From: UBA11222 sp030652895 | Lineage (GTDB): Bacteria > Pseudomonadota > Alphaproteobacteria > UBA11222 | Assembly: GCA_038318895.1 (NCBI GenBank) | Contig: JBBQCS010000101.1 | Coordinates: forward strand, 1 to 8,370 | Reading direction: 5' to 3' | Length of the DNA stretch: 8,370 bases | The notes under the pieces: generated by a model | What the model was told of the DNA's origin: nothing | Seen by the model: the letters and a program-made list of their open reading frames with translations, nothing else | Database searches by the model: none | Made by a program: the position numbers and the translations under genes | Shown here: positions 1 to 6,248 of the stretch, in pieces | Layout: each line of letters opens with the position of its first letter | Position numbering within the stretch: the first letter of the stretch is position 1

Positions 1-803
1 CTGACGCCTGCCGTTATCAGACAGGTCAGCACAAAATTTTCATGCCAGCCCTGATCCTGTCCCTCGCTTAGGCCGACGAGCAATGTGCCGACGAACGTCG
101 ACACCAGCACCAAACCGGTCCAGTCAAACTTCTCGCGCGGCCCGGTTGCTTCCCGGTCTGTCAGAAAAATTGAGCCAACTGCAATAGCCGCAATTAACAA
201 CGGCAGTTCCATAAGGAAAATGTACCGCCAGCCAAAATTGTCGATAAGCAGGCCGCCGAGACTTGGGCCAAGGGCGGGGGCCATCACGGTCCCCATGGCG
301 AAAATCCCCATGGCGCGGCCACGCTGTTCGGGCGGAAATACCTGAAACATGATCATCATGGTCAGCGGTGTCATCATGCCCGCAGACGCGCCCTGAAATA
401 CGCGTACGGCGATCAGCATATCTTCATTGGGGGCAAACAACCCGGCAATCGACCCGCACGTGAAAAAGCAAAGGCTGACCACGAAGGTAAAACGTACGCC
501 GAACGAATGCACCATCCAACTATTGGCAAGCATGGTGATGGTGCTGGAGGCGAGAAATCCGGTGGCGAGCCATTGCGCCTTGTCCTGGCCAATGCCAAAG
601 GCGCCCATGATCTCCGGGATCACAACATTGACAATCGTCGCAGGTAACAGCGTCGCCAGGGTTCCCAGCATCGCCGTCATGACGGCAAGCCAACGGTAAT
701 TGGGGCCATACTCGGCGAATTTCTCGGCGATTAAAGCAGAGGTTGCCGGGCCGGTGGGCGGAGAGGAACCAGACGCGGCAGGGCTATCGTCCTTCGATGT
801 CAA
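1..803 (-). CDS. emrB: DHA2-family multidrug efflux MFS transporter, EmrB type (partial, C-terminus beyond the window)
   Basis: An inner-membrane proton-driven drug exporter expected to work with the EmrA adaptor encoded just upstream. About 267 codons are present, covering a Pro/Ser/Ala-rich N-terminal tail and roughly the first seven hydrophobic segments. Visible family marks are ATIVNVVIPEIMGAFG in TM1 (residues 55-70) and APALGPSLGGLLIDNFGWRY around residue 180, the motif C that is typical of drug:H+ antiporters. The frame is open from a stop inside the end of emrA to the window edge. I chose a TTG at 803-801 because AGAGG lies six bases before it; the next in-frame ATG (680-678, residue 42) would start inside TM1. 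The start overlaps emrA by 20 bases, suggesting translational coupling. Oddity: the Asp usually found in the LDxTIVN motif of TM1 is Pro54. Family assignment is secure; substrates cannot be told. Confidence 0.9.
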   Translation of the reverse strand, partial: MTSKDDSPAASGSSPPTGPATSALIAEKFAEYGPNYRWLAVMTAMLGTLATLLPATIVNVVIPEIMGAFGIGQDKAQWLATGFLASSTITMLANSWMVHSFGVRFTFVVSLCFFTCGSIAGLFAPNEDMLIAVRVFQGASAGMMTPLTMMIMFQVFPPEQRGRAMGIFAMGTVMAPALGPSLGGLLIDNFGWRYIFLMELPLLIAAIAVGSIFLTDREATGPREKFDWTGLVLVSTFVGTLLVGLSEGQDQGWHENFVLTCLITAGV

Positions 804-1932
804 CGGCGACCTCTACCATCATACCGGGCTTTAACATATGATCGCGCTGCTCCACATCAATGCGCACTTCAAGCCGCTGGGCGATCTTGGTGAAATTCCC
901 GCTGGGATTGGGGTTGGGCAACAGGGCGAACTGGCTGGTCGCGGCGTTGCCGATGCGGACTACCTTGCCATCAAATTTTTCATCGGGATAGGCGTCCACA
1001 GACACGGTGGCGTGGGCGCCGATTTTGACATAGCGGATTTCGCCTTCTTTTATGTTGGCGTTGACCCATATGTTATTCGGGTCATGAACCATCAACAGCC
1101 TTTGCCCAGGGCGCACATATTCACCGGGATTGGCAAAGGTTTCATCAATGACGCCACCGATCGGGCTTTTCACTGCACGGTCGGAAATATCCAGCGCCTG
1201 ACGCTCACGCTGGGTCATAAGCCGTGTTTCCTGCGCCGTCATCATCCGCAACCGTTCGTCCAGCACCTGCAGTTCAATGCGCGCGGCCTGCGCCGTCGCC
1301 ATCGAGGCACGGCCAGCCTCCACCGCCGCCTGCGCACGTTGGCTTTCCTGCTGGGCCTTGGTCAGCCGGTTACGTTCTGTTTCCCAGCGCTGGGCTGCGA
1401 TCACTTTATCCTTGTACAAAGAAGCTATACGTTTGAAGTCGGCCTGCGCGAGCTGCAAATCCGATGCTGCGCCACTGGATCGCGCCTGCACCTCGTTAAG
1501 CATTGCCTGGGCCATCTCGAACTGGCTTTTGGTACGCTGGTCCACCTGATCACGGCTAAGAGTCAATGCGGCTTTTTCGGCCCGTACGGCTTCCAGGCCT
1601 GCATCCAATTCGGCCAGCATCAGATTGGCCTCGCGCGCATCAATCTCAACCAGAAGATCGCCTTTGCGAACAGTTGCGCCTTCTTTGGCTGGAAAGCTGG
1701 CAATCCATCCCGCAGCCCGGCTGCTGATCGACACCATGGTCGAGGAAAGCCGGGAATCCGTTACATATACATGGGAATACCGGCCATATAACCAGGATCC
1801 AACCAGTACCAATGCAATCAGCCCTATAGCGCCAAGCAGCACCAGCCGAGCCCTAGGCGTACCAATCAGGTTGCCCACCAGTCCCTGGCCGCGGGCGCGC
1901 ATCTTAGCGATGCCGTTTGACATATCGTTCAT
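784..1932 (-). CDS. emrA: HlyD-family membrane fusion protein, EmrA-type efflux adaptor
   Basis: Periplasmic adaptor linking an EmrB-type inner-membrane pump to an outer-membrane channel. The 382-residue length is normal. Order of parts: short cytoplasmic N-terminus, one membrane anchor at about residues 30-50, first lipoyl half-motif at about 65-100 (ending GDLLVEIDA), a long Ala/Gln/Glu-rich coiled-coil hairpin at about 103-250, second lipoyl half at about 253-282 (VKSPIGGVIDETFANPGEYV), then a beta-barrel domain. The stretch around 337-357 (LLPNPNPSGNFTKIAQRLEV) is the signature of EmrA adaptors, as opposed to the AcrA type. The start is the ATG at 1932, with AGGA five bases upstream; a second ATG three codons later is less well placed. 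emrB follows with a 20-base overlap. No TolC-like gene lies in the window, so the pump presumably borrows a channel encoded elsewhere. Confidence 0.95.
   Translation of the reverse strand: MNDMSNGIAKMRARGQGLVGNLIGTPRARLVLLGAIGLIALVLVGSWLYGRYSHVYVTDSRLSSTMVSISSRAAGWIASFPAKEGATVRKGDLLVEIDAREANLMLAELDAGLEAVRAEKAALTLSRDQVDQRTKSQFEMAQAMLNEVQARSSGAASDLQLAQADFKRIASLYKDKVIAAQRWETERNRLTKAQQESQRAQAAVEAGRASMATAQAARIELQVLDERLRMMTAQETRLMTQRERQALDISDRAVKSPIGGVIDETFANPGEYVRPGQRLLMVHDPNNIWVNANIKEGEIRYVKIGAHATVSVDAYPDEKFDGKVVRIGNAATSQFALLPNPNPSGNFTKIAQRLEVRIDVEQRDHMLKPGMMVEVAVDIEGR
810..814 (-). promoter_or_regulatory. Ribosome-binding site that decides the TTG start of emrB
   Basis: Read on the minus strand, AGAGG lies six bases before the TTG at 803-801 and within the last codons of emrA. 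The emrB frame has stop codons just upstream (TGA and TAG), so no earlier start is possible. The only other candidate, the ATG at 680, would remove the first part of TM1. Confidence 0.6.
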
Positions 1933-2006
1933 TGGTTTCCTGGGCCGTCTTATCGTTCTTGCCGGATTGGTTCCAAACTAAACCACTTACTCCGAAATGC
2001 TAAACT

Positions 2007-2019
2007 TAAATCTTTGATC
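2007..2019 (-). promoter_or_regulatory. IHF-like site, 12 of 13 positions
   Basis: The minus strand reads GATCAAAGATTTA, matching the IHF consensus WATCAANNNNTTR at all positions but the first. It lies about 75 bases upstream of the emrA start. Such degenerate matches are common by chance in A+T-rich DNA, so this is weak evidence. Confidence 0.25.
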
Positions 2020-2111
2020 ATGAATATTTTGGCGGGACTTTTTCGCGTCCTTTTTGGTGCGTCATTGAAAATTAATTTATTGAGGCTTCCCGAATTCAAT
2101 GAATCGGTGTT

Positions 2112-2133
2112 TACTATATCTGAGCTACTATAT
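2112..2133 (-). repeat. Two direct copies of TACTATAT (TATAGT on the minus strand), possible -10 elements for emrAB
   Basis: TACTATAT occurs at 2112-2119 and 2126-2133, spaced 14 bases start to start. On the minus strand each gives TATAGT, one mismatch from the -10 consensus TATAAT and pointing toward emrA. The -35 candidates at normal spacing are poor (TCGTGA for the outer copy, nothing for the inner), so a promoter here is only a possibility. The outer copy would place the nearby CGTGA/TCACG dyad across the -35 region. Confidence 0.3.
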
Positions 2134-2139
2134 TTAGTG

Positions 2140-2154
2140 CGTGAACGAATCACG
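2140..2154. promoter_or_regulatory. Candidate operator: perfect 5-5-5 inverted repeat CGTGA-N5-TCACG
   Basis: CGTGA (2140-2144) and TCACG (2150-2154) are exact reverse complements separated by five bases. The total span and symmetry suit a dimeric repressor of the TetR or MarR kind, which commonly control emrAB pumps. It sits immediately upstream of the TATAGT elements that face emrA. No regulator gene is present in the window, so the assignment rests on geometry alone. Confidence 0.35.
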
Positions 2155-2187
2155 AAGAACCTGAATGTGCCGATTCGGCCTTGGCTT

Positions 2188-2202
2188 GTTCTATTTTGGT
2201 TC
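2188..2202 (+). promoter_or_regulatory. Candidate LexA (SOS) box, GTTC-N7-GTTC
   Basis: GTTCTATTTTGGTTC matches all eight fixed bases of the direct-repeat operator used by alphaproteobacterial LexA. It lies in the A+T-rich gap, 62 bases before the first possible helicase ATG (2264) and about 255 bases from emrA, so the helicase operon is the more likely target. Neither operon is a standard SOS target. A perfect match in a 390-base gap is expected by chance only about once in a hundred such gaps, but many motifs were considered. Confidence 0.4.
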
Positions 2203-2218
2203 CAGCATTTTGGTGAGC

Positions 2219-2227
2219 TGTGGATAA
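2219..2227 (-). promoter_or_regulatory. Perfect DnaA box (TTATCCACA on the minus strand)
   Basis: TGTGGATAA at 2219-2227 is the exact complement of the high-affinity DnaA box TTATCCACA. It lies 17 bases after the LexA-like box and is followed by GTTAAC and a T-rich run. I found no second consensus box in the gap, and the flanking genes are not those usually seen at alphaproteobacterial origins (such as hemE), so a DnaA-controlled promoter or a lone binding site is more likely than oriC. Confidence 0.45.
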
Positions 2228-2320
2228 GTTTGTTAACTTTTGCCAGGCAGTACTCTCTTGTGAATGGCGTTGGCAATTTGGCGGTTGCAGTCCCGCCCTC
2301 TGCGCGGCACAGTCAACAGC

Positions 2321-5300
2321 ATGAATATTCATCCCCGCGACCGGTTTCAGGGTGCACGACGTTCATTTGAGTGCGGTGAAGTTACCGCAGTGCTGGGCCC
2401 CACCAACACGGGGAAAACCCACCTGGCGGTGGAGCGCATGCTGGGCCATGCCAGCGGCATGATCGGATTGCCATTGCGGCTTCTGGCGCGCGAAATATAT
2501 GACCGTGTTGTGCGAATGCGCGGCGCGGCCTGTGTGGCGCTGATCACCGGTGAGGAAAAAATTCTGCCCGCGCGGCCGTCCTATTATGTCTGCACTGTCG
2601 AATCCATGCCGGTGAGCATAGAAACTGAATTTCTGGCGGTGGATGAGATCCAGCTTTGTGCGGATGCGGAACGCGGACATATTTTCACGGACCGGCTGCT
2701 CAATGCCCGGGGGCGGCGCGAGACCATGTTTCTTGGCGCGGAAACCATGCGCCCGCTGGTGCGCCACCTATTACCTGAAGCGCGCTTTGTAACGCGGCCG
2801 CGATTTTCCCAGCTTACCTATACCGGTTCAAACAAGCTCAGCCGCATGCCGCGCCGTTCGGCGATTGTGGCGTTCTCCGCCGACGCCGTTTATGGCATTG
2901 CTGAACTGATCCGCCGGCAGCGCGGCGGGGCCGCGGTTGTAATGGGCTCGCTCAGCCCGCGCACCCGCAATGCCCAGGTGGCGCTGTTTCAATCTGGAGA
3001 GGTGGATTTCCTGGTCGCAACCGACGCCATCGGCATGGGCATTAATATGGACGTGGACCATATTGCGTTTGCCAGCCTCAGTAAATTTGACGGCTTTGGC
3101 CACCGTGATCTGCGCCCCACCGAAGTAGGCCAGATTGCCGGGCGTGCGGGGCGTTATTTAAACGACGGCACGTTTGGCACCACCGGCGACGGAGGGCAAA
3201 TGGACGAAGACCTGATCGCCCAGGTGGAAAATCATCAGTTTGATACATTGCGTACTATCAAGTGGCGCAATTCAGCGCTGGATTTTGGCAGTATTGCCCG
3301 GCTGATCGCCAGTCTGGAAGAGCTGCCAGGCCTGCGCGGACTTGGCCGCACCCGGGAAAATTGTGATCTTACGGCATTGCGGCTGCTTGCGGCGGACACA
3401 GAGGTCGCCAGAATGGCCGGCGCCCCGGCTGCGGTAAAGCGCCTGTGGCAGGTCTGCCAGGTGCCCGATTTCCGAAAACTGGGGCCGGAGCTGCATGCAC
3501 GGCTGCTGGCGGAGCTGTACCACTATCAGATGAGCGACGCGGGGGTGCTGCCGGAAGACTATGTGGCGCGCCATGTAGACCGGTTTGACCGGGTTGACGG
3601 GGACATCGACGCCCTGTCGACGCGCATTGCCCATATCCGCACCTGGACCTTTGTCGCCAACCGTTCCGGGTGGCTTGCTGATTCTAGCTATTGGCGGGAG
3701 CGCACGCGCGCGATAGAAGATAGGCTATCTGATGCACTACATGAAAAATTGACCTTGCGTTTTATCGACCGCCGCACCAGCGTGTTGATGAAACGGCTAC
3801 ACCAAAAGGAAGAGCTTATGGCTTCGCTCACCCCTGAGGGCGATGTAATGGTTGAAGGCGAATTTGTTGGCCGTCTGGACGGCTTTCGTTTTTCGGCTGA
3901 CCCAAGTGTGGATGGTATCCATGCCCACACGCTGCGCAATGCGGCATCGCAAGCCCTGCAGGGCGAGATTGGCGCGCGCGCGTTCCGTCTGGATCGCCAC
4001 GCCCGCATTGATGATGGCAAGATCATCGCCGTCGGCGATGACGGGCTGATTCGCTGGGAAGGTATGGTGGTAGCGCGGCTATCGCCTGGGGCTGACCTGT
4101 TAAGCCCACGCGTTGAACTGATCGCAGACAGCGATCTGCTGTCCGGGCACGCGGAAATCGCCGTGCGCGAAGCACTGGAAGCGTGGTTGACGCGGCGCAT
4201 CCGCGCTGTGCTGGAACCACTGTTCGCATTGCAGGAATCCACTGAATTGGCCGGGACCGGCAAAGGTTTGGCCTTTCAACTGGTGGAGACGTTGGGATTA
4301 TTGCCGCGCACCAGCGTTTCGGGTTTTGTGAAAAATGTCGATCAGACCGAACGCGCCAAATTGCGCAAGCTGGGTGTGCGGTTTGGCGAGCACTATATTT
4401 ACATGCCTGCGCTGATCAAGCCAGGTCCGGCCGCGATGAAGCTGCGGCTGTGGCGAATCAGCAAACGTATCGAATTTCCCCTGAGCATTCCCGCGGCCGG
4501 CCTGTCTTCGGTACCCACGGATCCGGCAATGCCGGAAGGATTTTATCTCATCGCCGGTTACGGCGAATGCGGGCCTCGGGCCATCCGTATCGATATGCTG
4601 GAGCGCTTACTGGTACAGCTACGGCAGAAAAATATGGCTGGGCCGTTCCCATTAACAGCCCAGCTCTGGTCGCCCGTAGGGTGCGGGGTGGCGGATTTTG
4701 AAGCCATTATGCGCGCGTTGGGCTATGCCCCGGTAAGCAGCGGCGCGGCCCCGGCGGGTGACGCGCCAGTAACGGATGCAGTTGAGGTAGATGAGACACC
4801 CAGCGAGATGACCGCGGAGGGCGAGGCGGAAGAACAACTGGTCATGGATTTGGCAGAGGAACTGGAAGAACCGACAGCCTCCAGACCGGACGAACCGCAG
4901 GGCGCAAATCTGGAACCGACTTTTCCGCCTGATCCTGAAATCCCGCAGGCCGTGGAAGCATCGGATGCGGATGCGCCGGATGCAACAAGCCCCCCGCAAG
5001 TGCTATGGAAATTTCAACCGCCACGCCGCAGCCATTCGCCAAAAAATACGAAGCCGCGACGCGAACATGTCATCCCGCAGCGTAACGCGCCAAAGCGCGC
5101 CGTCAGCGAGACGCGTCTGCTCGATCCCGCCATTGTGCAGGCCCGCGAAGCGGAAAAGGCACAAAAGAACACCAATCAGCACAGGAATAATTCCAAGGGC
5201 AAGACGAAGCCCGCTAAGCCGCAAGGCAACATAAAACTGAGCAGCAAGCCCACGGAACAAAAACCCCGCCAACAGGCGGCCGAAAAACCCATCGATCCGG

Positions 5301-5356
5301 ATTCGCCCTTTGCGGCGCTGCAGGCATTAAAGGAGCGCATGCAGAAATCAGCTTGA
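2321..5356 (+). CDS. SUV3-like superfamily 2 RNA helicase with long charged C-terminal tail
   Basis: An ATP-dependent helicase of the alphaproteobacterial group related to mitochondrial SUV3, which unwinds RNA for the mitochondrial degradosome; the bacterial role is inferred to be RNA processing or decay. In the 1011-residue form, Walker A is GPTNTGKT (26-33), motif II is DEIQ (108-111), motif V VATDAIGMGINM (232-243) and motif VI QIAGRAGR (271-278), with the same DEIQ and AGRAGR forms as SUV3. A long helical middle follows. From about residue 804 the protein becomes low-complexity: acidic to about 887, then basic Lys/Arg/Gln/Pro-rich, ending with DPDSPFAALQALKERM. I chose the ATG at 2321 because it leaves about 20 residues before the core; an ATG at 2264 would add 19 residues. 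Neither has a clear ribosome-binding site. The S4 gene begins ten bases after the stop. Confidence 0.9.
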   Translation: MNIHPRDRFQGARRSFECGEVTAVLGPTNTGKTHLAVERMLGHASGMIGLPLRLLAREIYDRVVRMRGAACVALITGEEKILPARPSYYVCTVESMPVSIETEFLAVDEIQLCADAERGHIFTDRLLNARGRRETMFLGAETMRPLVRHLLPEARFVTRPRFSQLTYTGSNKLSRMPRRSAIVAFSADAVYGIAELIRRQRGGAAVVMGSLSPRTRNAQVALFQSGEVDFLVATDAIGMGINMDVDHIAFASLSKFDGFGHRDLRPTEVGQIAGRAGRYLNDGTFGTTGDGGQMDEDLIAQVENHQFDTLRTIKWRNSALDFGSIARLIASLEELPGLRGLGRTRENCDLTALRLLAADTEVARMAGAPAAVKRLWQVCQVPDFRKLGPELHARLLAELYHYQMSDAGVLPEDYVARHVDRFDRVDGDIDALSTRIAHIRTWTFVANRSGWLADSSYWRERTRAIEDRLSDALHEKLTLRFIDRRTSVLMKRLHQKEELMASLTPEGDVMVEGEFVGRLDGFRFSADPSVDGIHAHTLRNAASQALQGEIGARAFRLDRHARIDDGKIIAVGDDGLIRWEGMVVARLSPGADLLSPRVELIADSDLLSGHAEIAVREALEAWLTRRIRAVLEPLFALQESTELAGTGKGLAFQLVETLGLLPRTSVSGFVKNVDQTERAKLRKLGVRFGEHYIYMPALIKPGPAAMKLRLWRISKRIEFPLSIPAAGLSSVPTDPAMPEGFYLIAGYGECGPRAIRIDMLERLLVQLRQKNMAGPFPLTAQLWSPVGCGVADFEAIMRALGYAPVSSGAAPAGDAPVTDAVEVDETPSEMTAEGEAEEQLVMDLAEELEEPTASRPDEPQGANLEPTFPPDPEIPQAVEASDADAPDATSPPQVLWKFQPPRRSHSPKNTKPRREHVIPQRNAPKRAVSETRLLDPAIVQAREAEKAQKNTNQHRNNSKGKTKPAKPQGNIKLSSKPTEQKPRQQAAEKPIDPDSPFAALQALKERMQKSA

Positions 5357-5366
5357 ATGGAGGCGC

Positions 5367-5774
5367 ATGACTGGGACCAGCGTAAAGCAACTTGAACATG
5401 TTGAAAGTAGCCTGCGCATTGATAAATGGCTGTGGCATTGCCGTTTTTTCAAAAGCCGTTCAGACGCTGCCCGCTTTGTCGCCAACGGTAAAATCCGCGT
5501 CAACCGCCGTCCCATTTCAAAGACCAGCCATGCGCTTAAGCGAGGAGATATTCTGACCTTTGTACGTCATGATGCCGTTATCGTCGTCAAGGTCCGGGCG
5601 CTGGGCGTCCACCGGGGTCCGCCAGCCGAGGCTAGACGATTATATGCGGATCTATCTGACGCACCAACGCAAAGCCCGGCCCGGCAGCACCCGCTTGCGC
5701 CTGCCTCTCACGGCATGCTAGATGGGGCCTATGGTCAACCGGATTATATCTCTGTTCACGCAGCAATCGGCTAA
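5367..5774 (+). CDS. S4-domain RNA-binding protein, Hsp15-like
   Basis: A small RNA-binding protein. The S4 fold occupies about residues 16-62 (LRIDKWLWHCRFFKSRSDAA to GDILTF), the domain that in E. coli Hsp15 binds stalled 50S subunits. A second conserved block, VRALGVHRGPPAEARRLYADL (76-96, quoted in part), is typical of alphaproteobacterial members. The ATG at 5367 follows GGAGG by three bases and the helicase stop by ten, so the two are surely co-transcribed. Oddity: residues 97-135 do not resemble the basic GSGRPTKRDRR-like tail I expect for the family, and this tail overlaps the next gene by 44 to 53 bases. In the next frame the DNA around 5671-5694 reads KARPGSTR, which resembles that tail, so a frameshift or sequencing error near 5650-5670 is possible. 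Function in this organism is inferred. Confidence 0.88.
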   Translation: MTGTSVKQLEHVESSLRIDKWLWHCRFFKSRSDAARFVANGKIRVNRRPISKTSHALKRGDILTFVRHDAVIVVKVRALGVHRGPPAEARRLYADLSDAPTQSPARQHPLAPASHGMLDGAYGQPDYISVHAAIG

Positions 5775-6198
5775 GGATTCAGCGGCCCCCCATCCTCATT
5801 CAATAGAGGAAAAGCATATCGCAGCGATAGCGCTTTTGCTGGAGGCAGCAACTCTGGACGGCCATTTCGGCGAACTGGAGCAGGCGGCAATCCGGCGCAT
5901 CGCAGCCAGCCGTTTTGAACTGAACGAAGACGAGGTCACCACCCTGTTTGATCTCGCCCGGCAGCGTCACGACAGTACCAATCAGATGTTTGCCTTCACC
6001 CATCAGATCAAACAATCCTATACCCCGGAAGAACGCGTGGAAGTGATGGAAATGTTATGGGAAGTGGTTTATGCAGACGGCGTTTTACATGATTATGAAG
6101 CCAATCTGATGCGCCGGATTGGCGGGCTGATTTATGTATCGGATTTGGATCGCGGCAACGCCCGAAAACGGGTTATGGCGCGATTGGGAATTGAATGA
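5731..6198 (+). CDS. TerB-family protein (COG4103-like), function unknown
   Basis: A 155-residue, all-helical, acidic cytosolic protein of the TerB-like family; no signal peptide or membrane segment is seen. Two halves repeat the same pattern: E38-x4-D43-G with E50 and RRI (55-57), and E111-x4-D116-G with E123 and RRI (128-130). They align without gaps over 26 residues with eight identities, and the acidic residues are the likely metal-binding positions of the fold. TerB proteins were named for tellurite resistance, but lone chromosomal members like this have no proven role and no other ter gene is nearby. I prefer the ATG at 5731 (MVNRII...), which has GGGG just upstream, over 5722 (three residues longer). 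It overlaps the end of the S4 frame. fdxA starts 50 bases downstream. Confidence 0.87.
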   Translation: MVNRIISLFTQQSAKDSAAPHPHSIEEKHIAAIALLLEAATLDGHFGELEQAAIRRIAASRFELNEDEVTTLFDLARQRHDSTNQMFAFTHQIKQSYTPEERVEVMEMLWEVVYADGVLHDYEANLMRRIGGLIYVSDLDRGNARKRVMARLGIE

Positions 6199-6238
6199 TA
6201 AGCAGTGCCGCCAGAAAACTGGTTTAGGCGTGCAATAC

Positions 6239-6243
6239 GGAGG
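6239..6243 (+). promoter_or_regulatory. Strong ribosome-binding site of fdxA
   Basis: GGAGG ends five bases before the fdxA ATG at 6249. It is the best ribosome-binding site in the operon, fitting high expression of an electron carrier compared with the upstream genes. Confidence 0.7.
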
Positions 6244-6248
6244 ATTAG

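Larger units (their letters stand above)
1933..2320. other. A+T-rich intergenic region between the divergent emrAB and helicase operons
   Basis: About 390 bases without a credible gene. Open frames exist on both strands (for example 2014-2370 plus and 1950-2276 minus), but their proteins resemble no family I recognise and each runs into a flanking gene. The stretch from about 1975 to 2280 is clearly richer in A+T than the coding DNA on either side. It should hold promoters for both operons. I could not find a convincing -35/-10 pair for the helicase; the best, TTGTTA (2230-2235) and TACTCT (2251-2256), has only 15 bases between the hexamers. Individual candidate sites are listed separately. 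Confidence 0.75.

Noticed and set aside
838..1791. A 317-codon open frame on the plus strand opposite emrA
   Set aside because: It lies entirely antisense to a secure HlyD-family gene. Its protein is rich in His, Gly and Phe with no family resemblance, as expected from the complement of a G+C-rich coding sequence.
2027..2056. Hairpin with T-runs (GGAC...GTCC followed by TTTTT) as a terminator upstream of emrA
   Set aside because: The stem is only four base pairs with an eight-base loop, and no gene ends nearby on the plus strand.
1950..2276. A 108-codon minus-strand frame in the intergenic gap
   Set aside because: It has no recognisable domain or ribosome-binding site, its composition is that of A+T-rich spacer DNA, and it covers the region where promoters must lie.
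1975..2320. Chromosomal replication origin
   Set aside because: Only one consensus DnaA box is visible, with no box array and no typical origin-flanking genes. I keep it as a single DnaA box only.
2014..2370. A 118-codon plus-strand frame in the intergenic gap, starting MIMNILAGLFRVLFG
   Set aside because: The beginning looks hydrophobic only because the DNA is T-rich. It has no ribosome-binding site, crosses into the helicase gene in another frame and has no recognisable domain.
5731..6198. A tellurite-resistance operon
   Set aside because: Only one TerB-like gene is present, with none of the terA, terC, terD or terE partners. The family name does not show function here.
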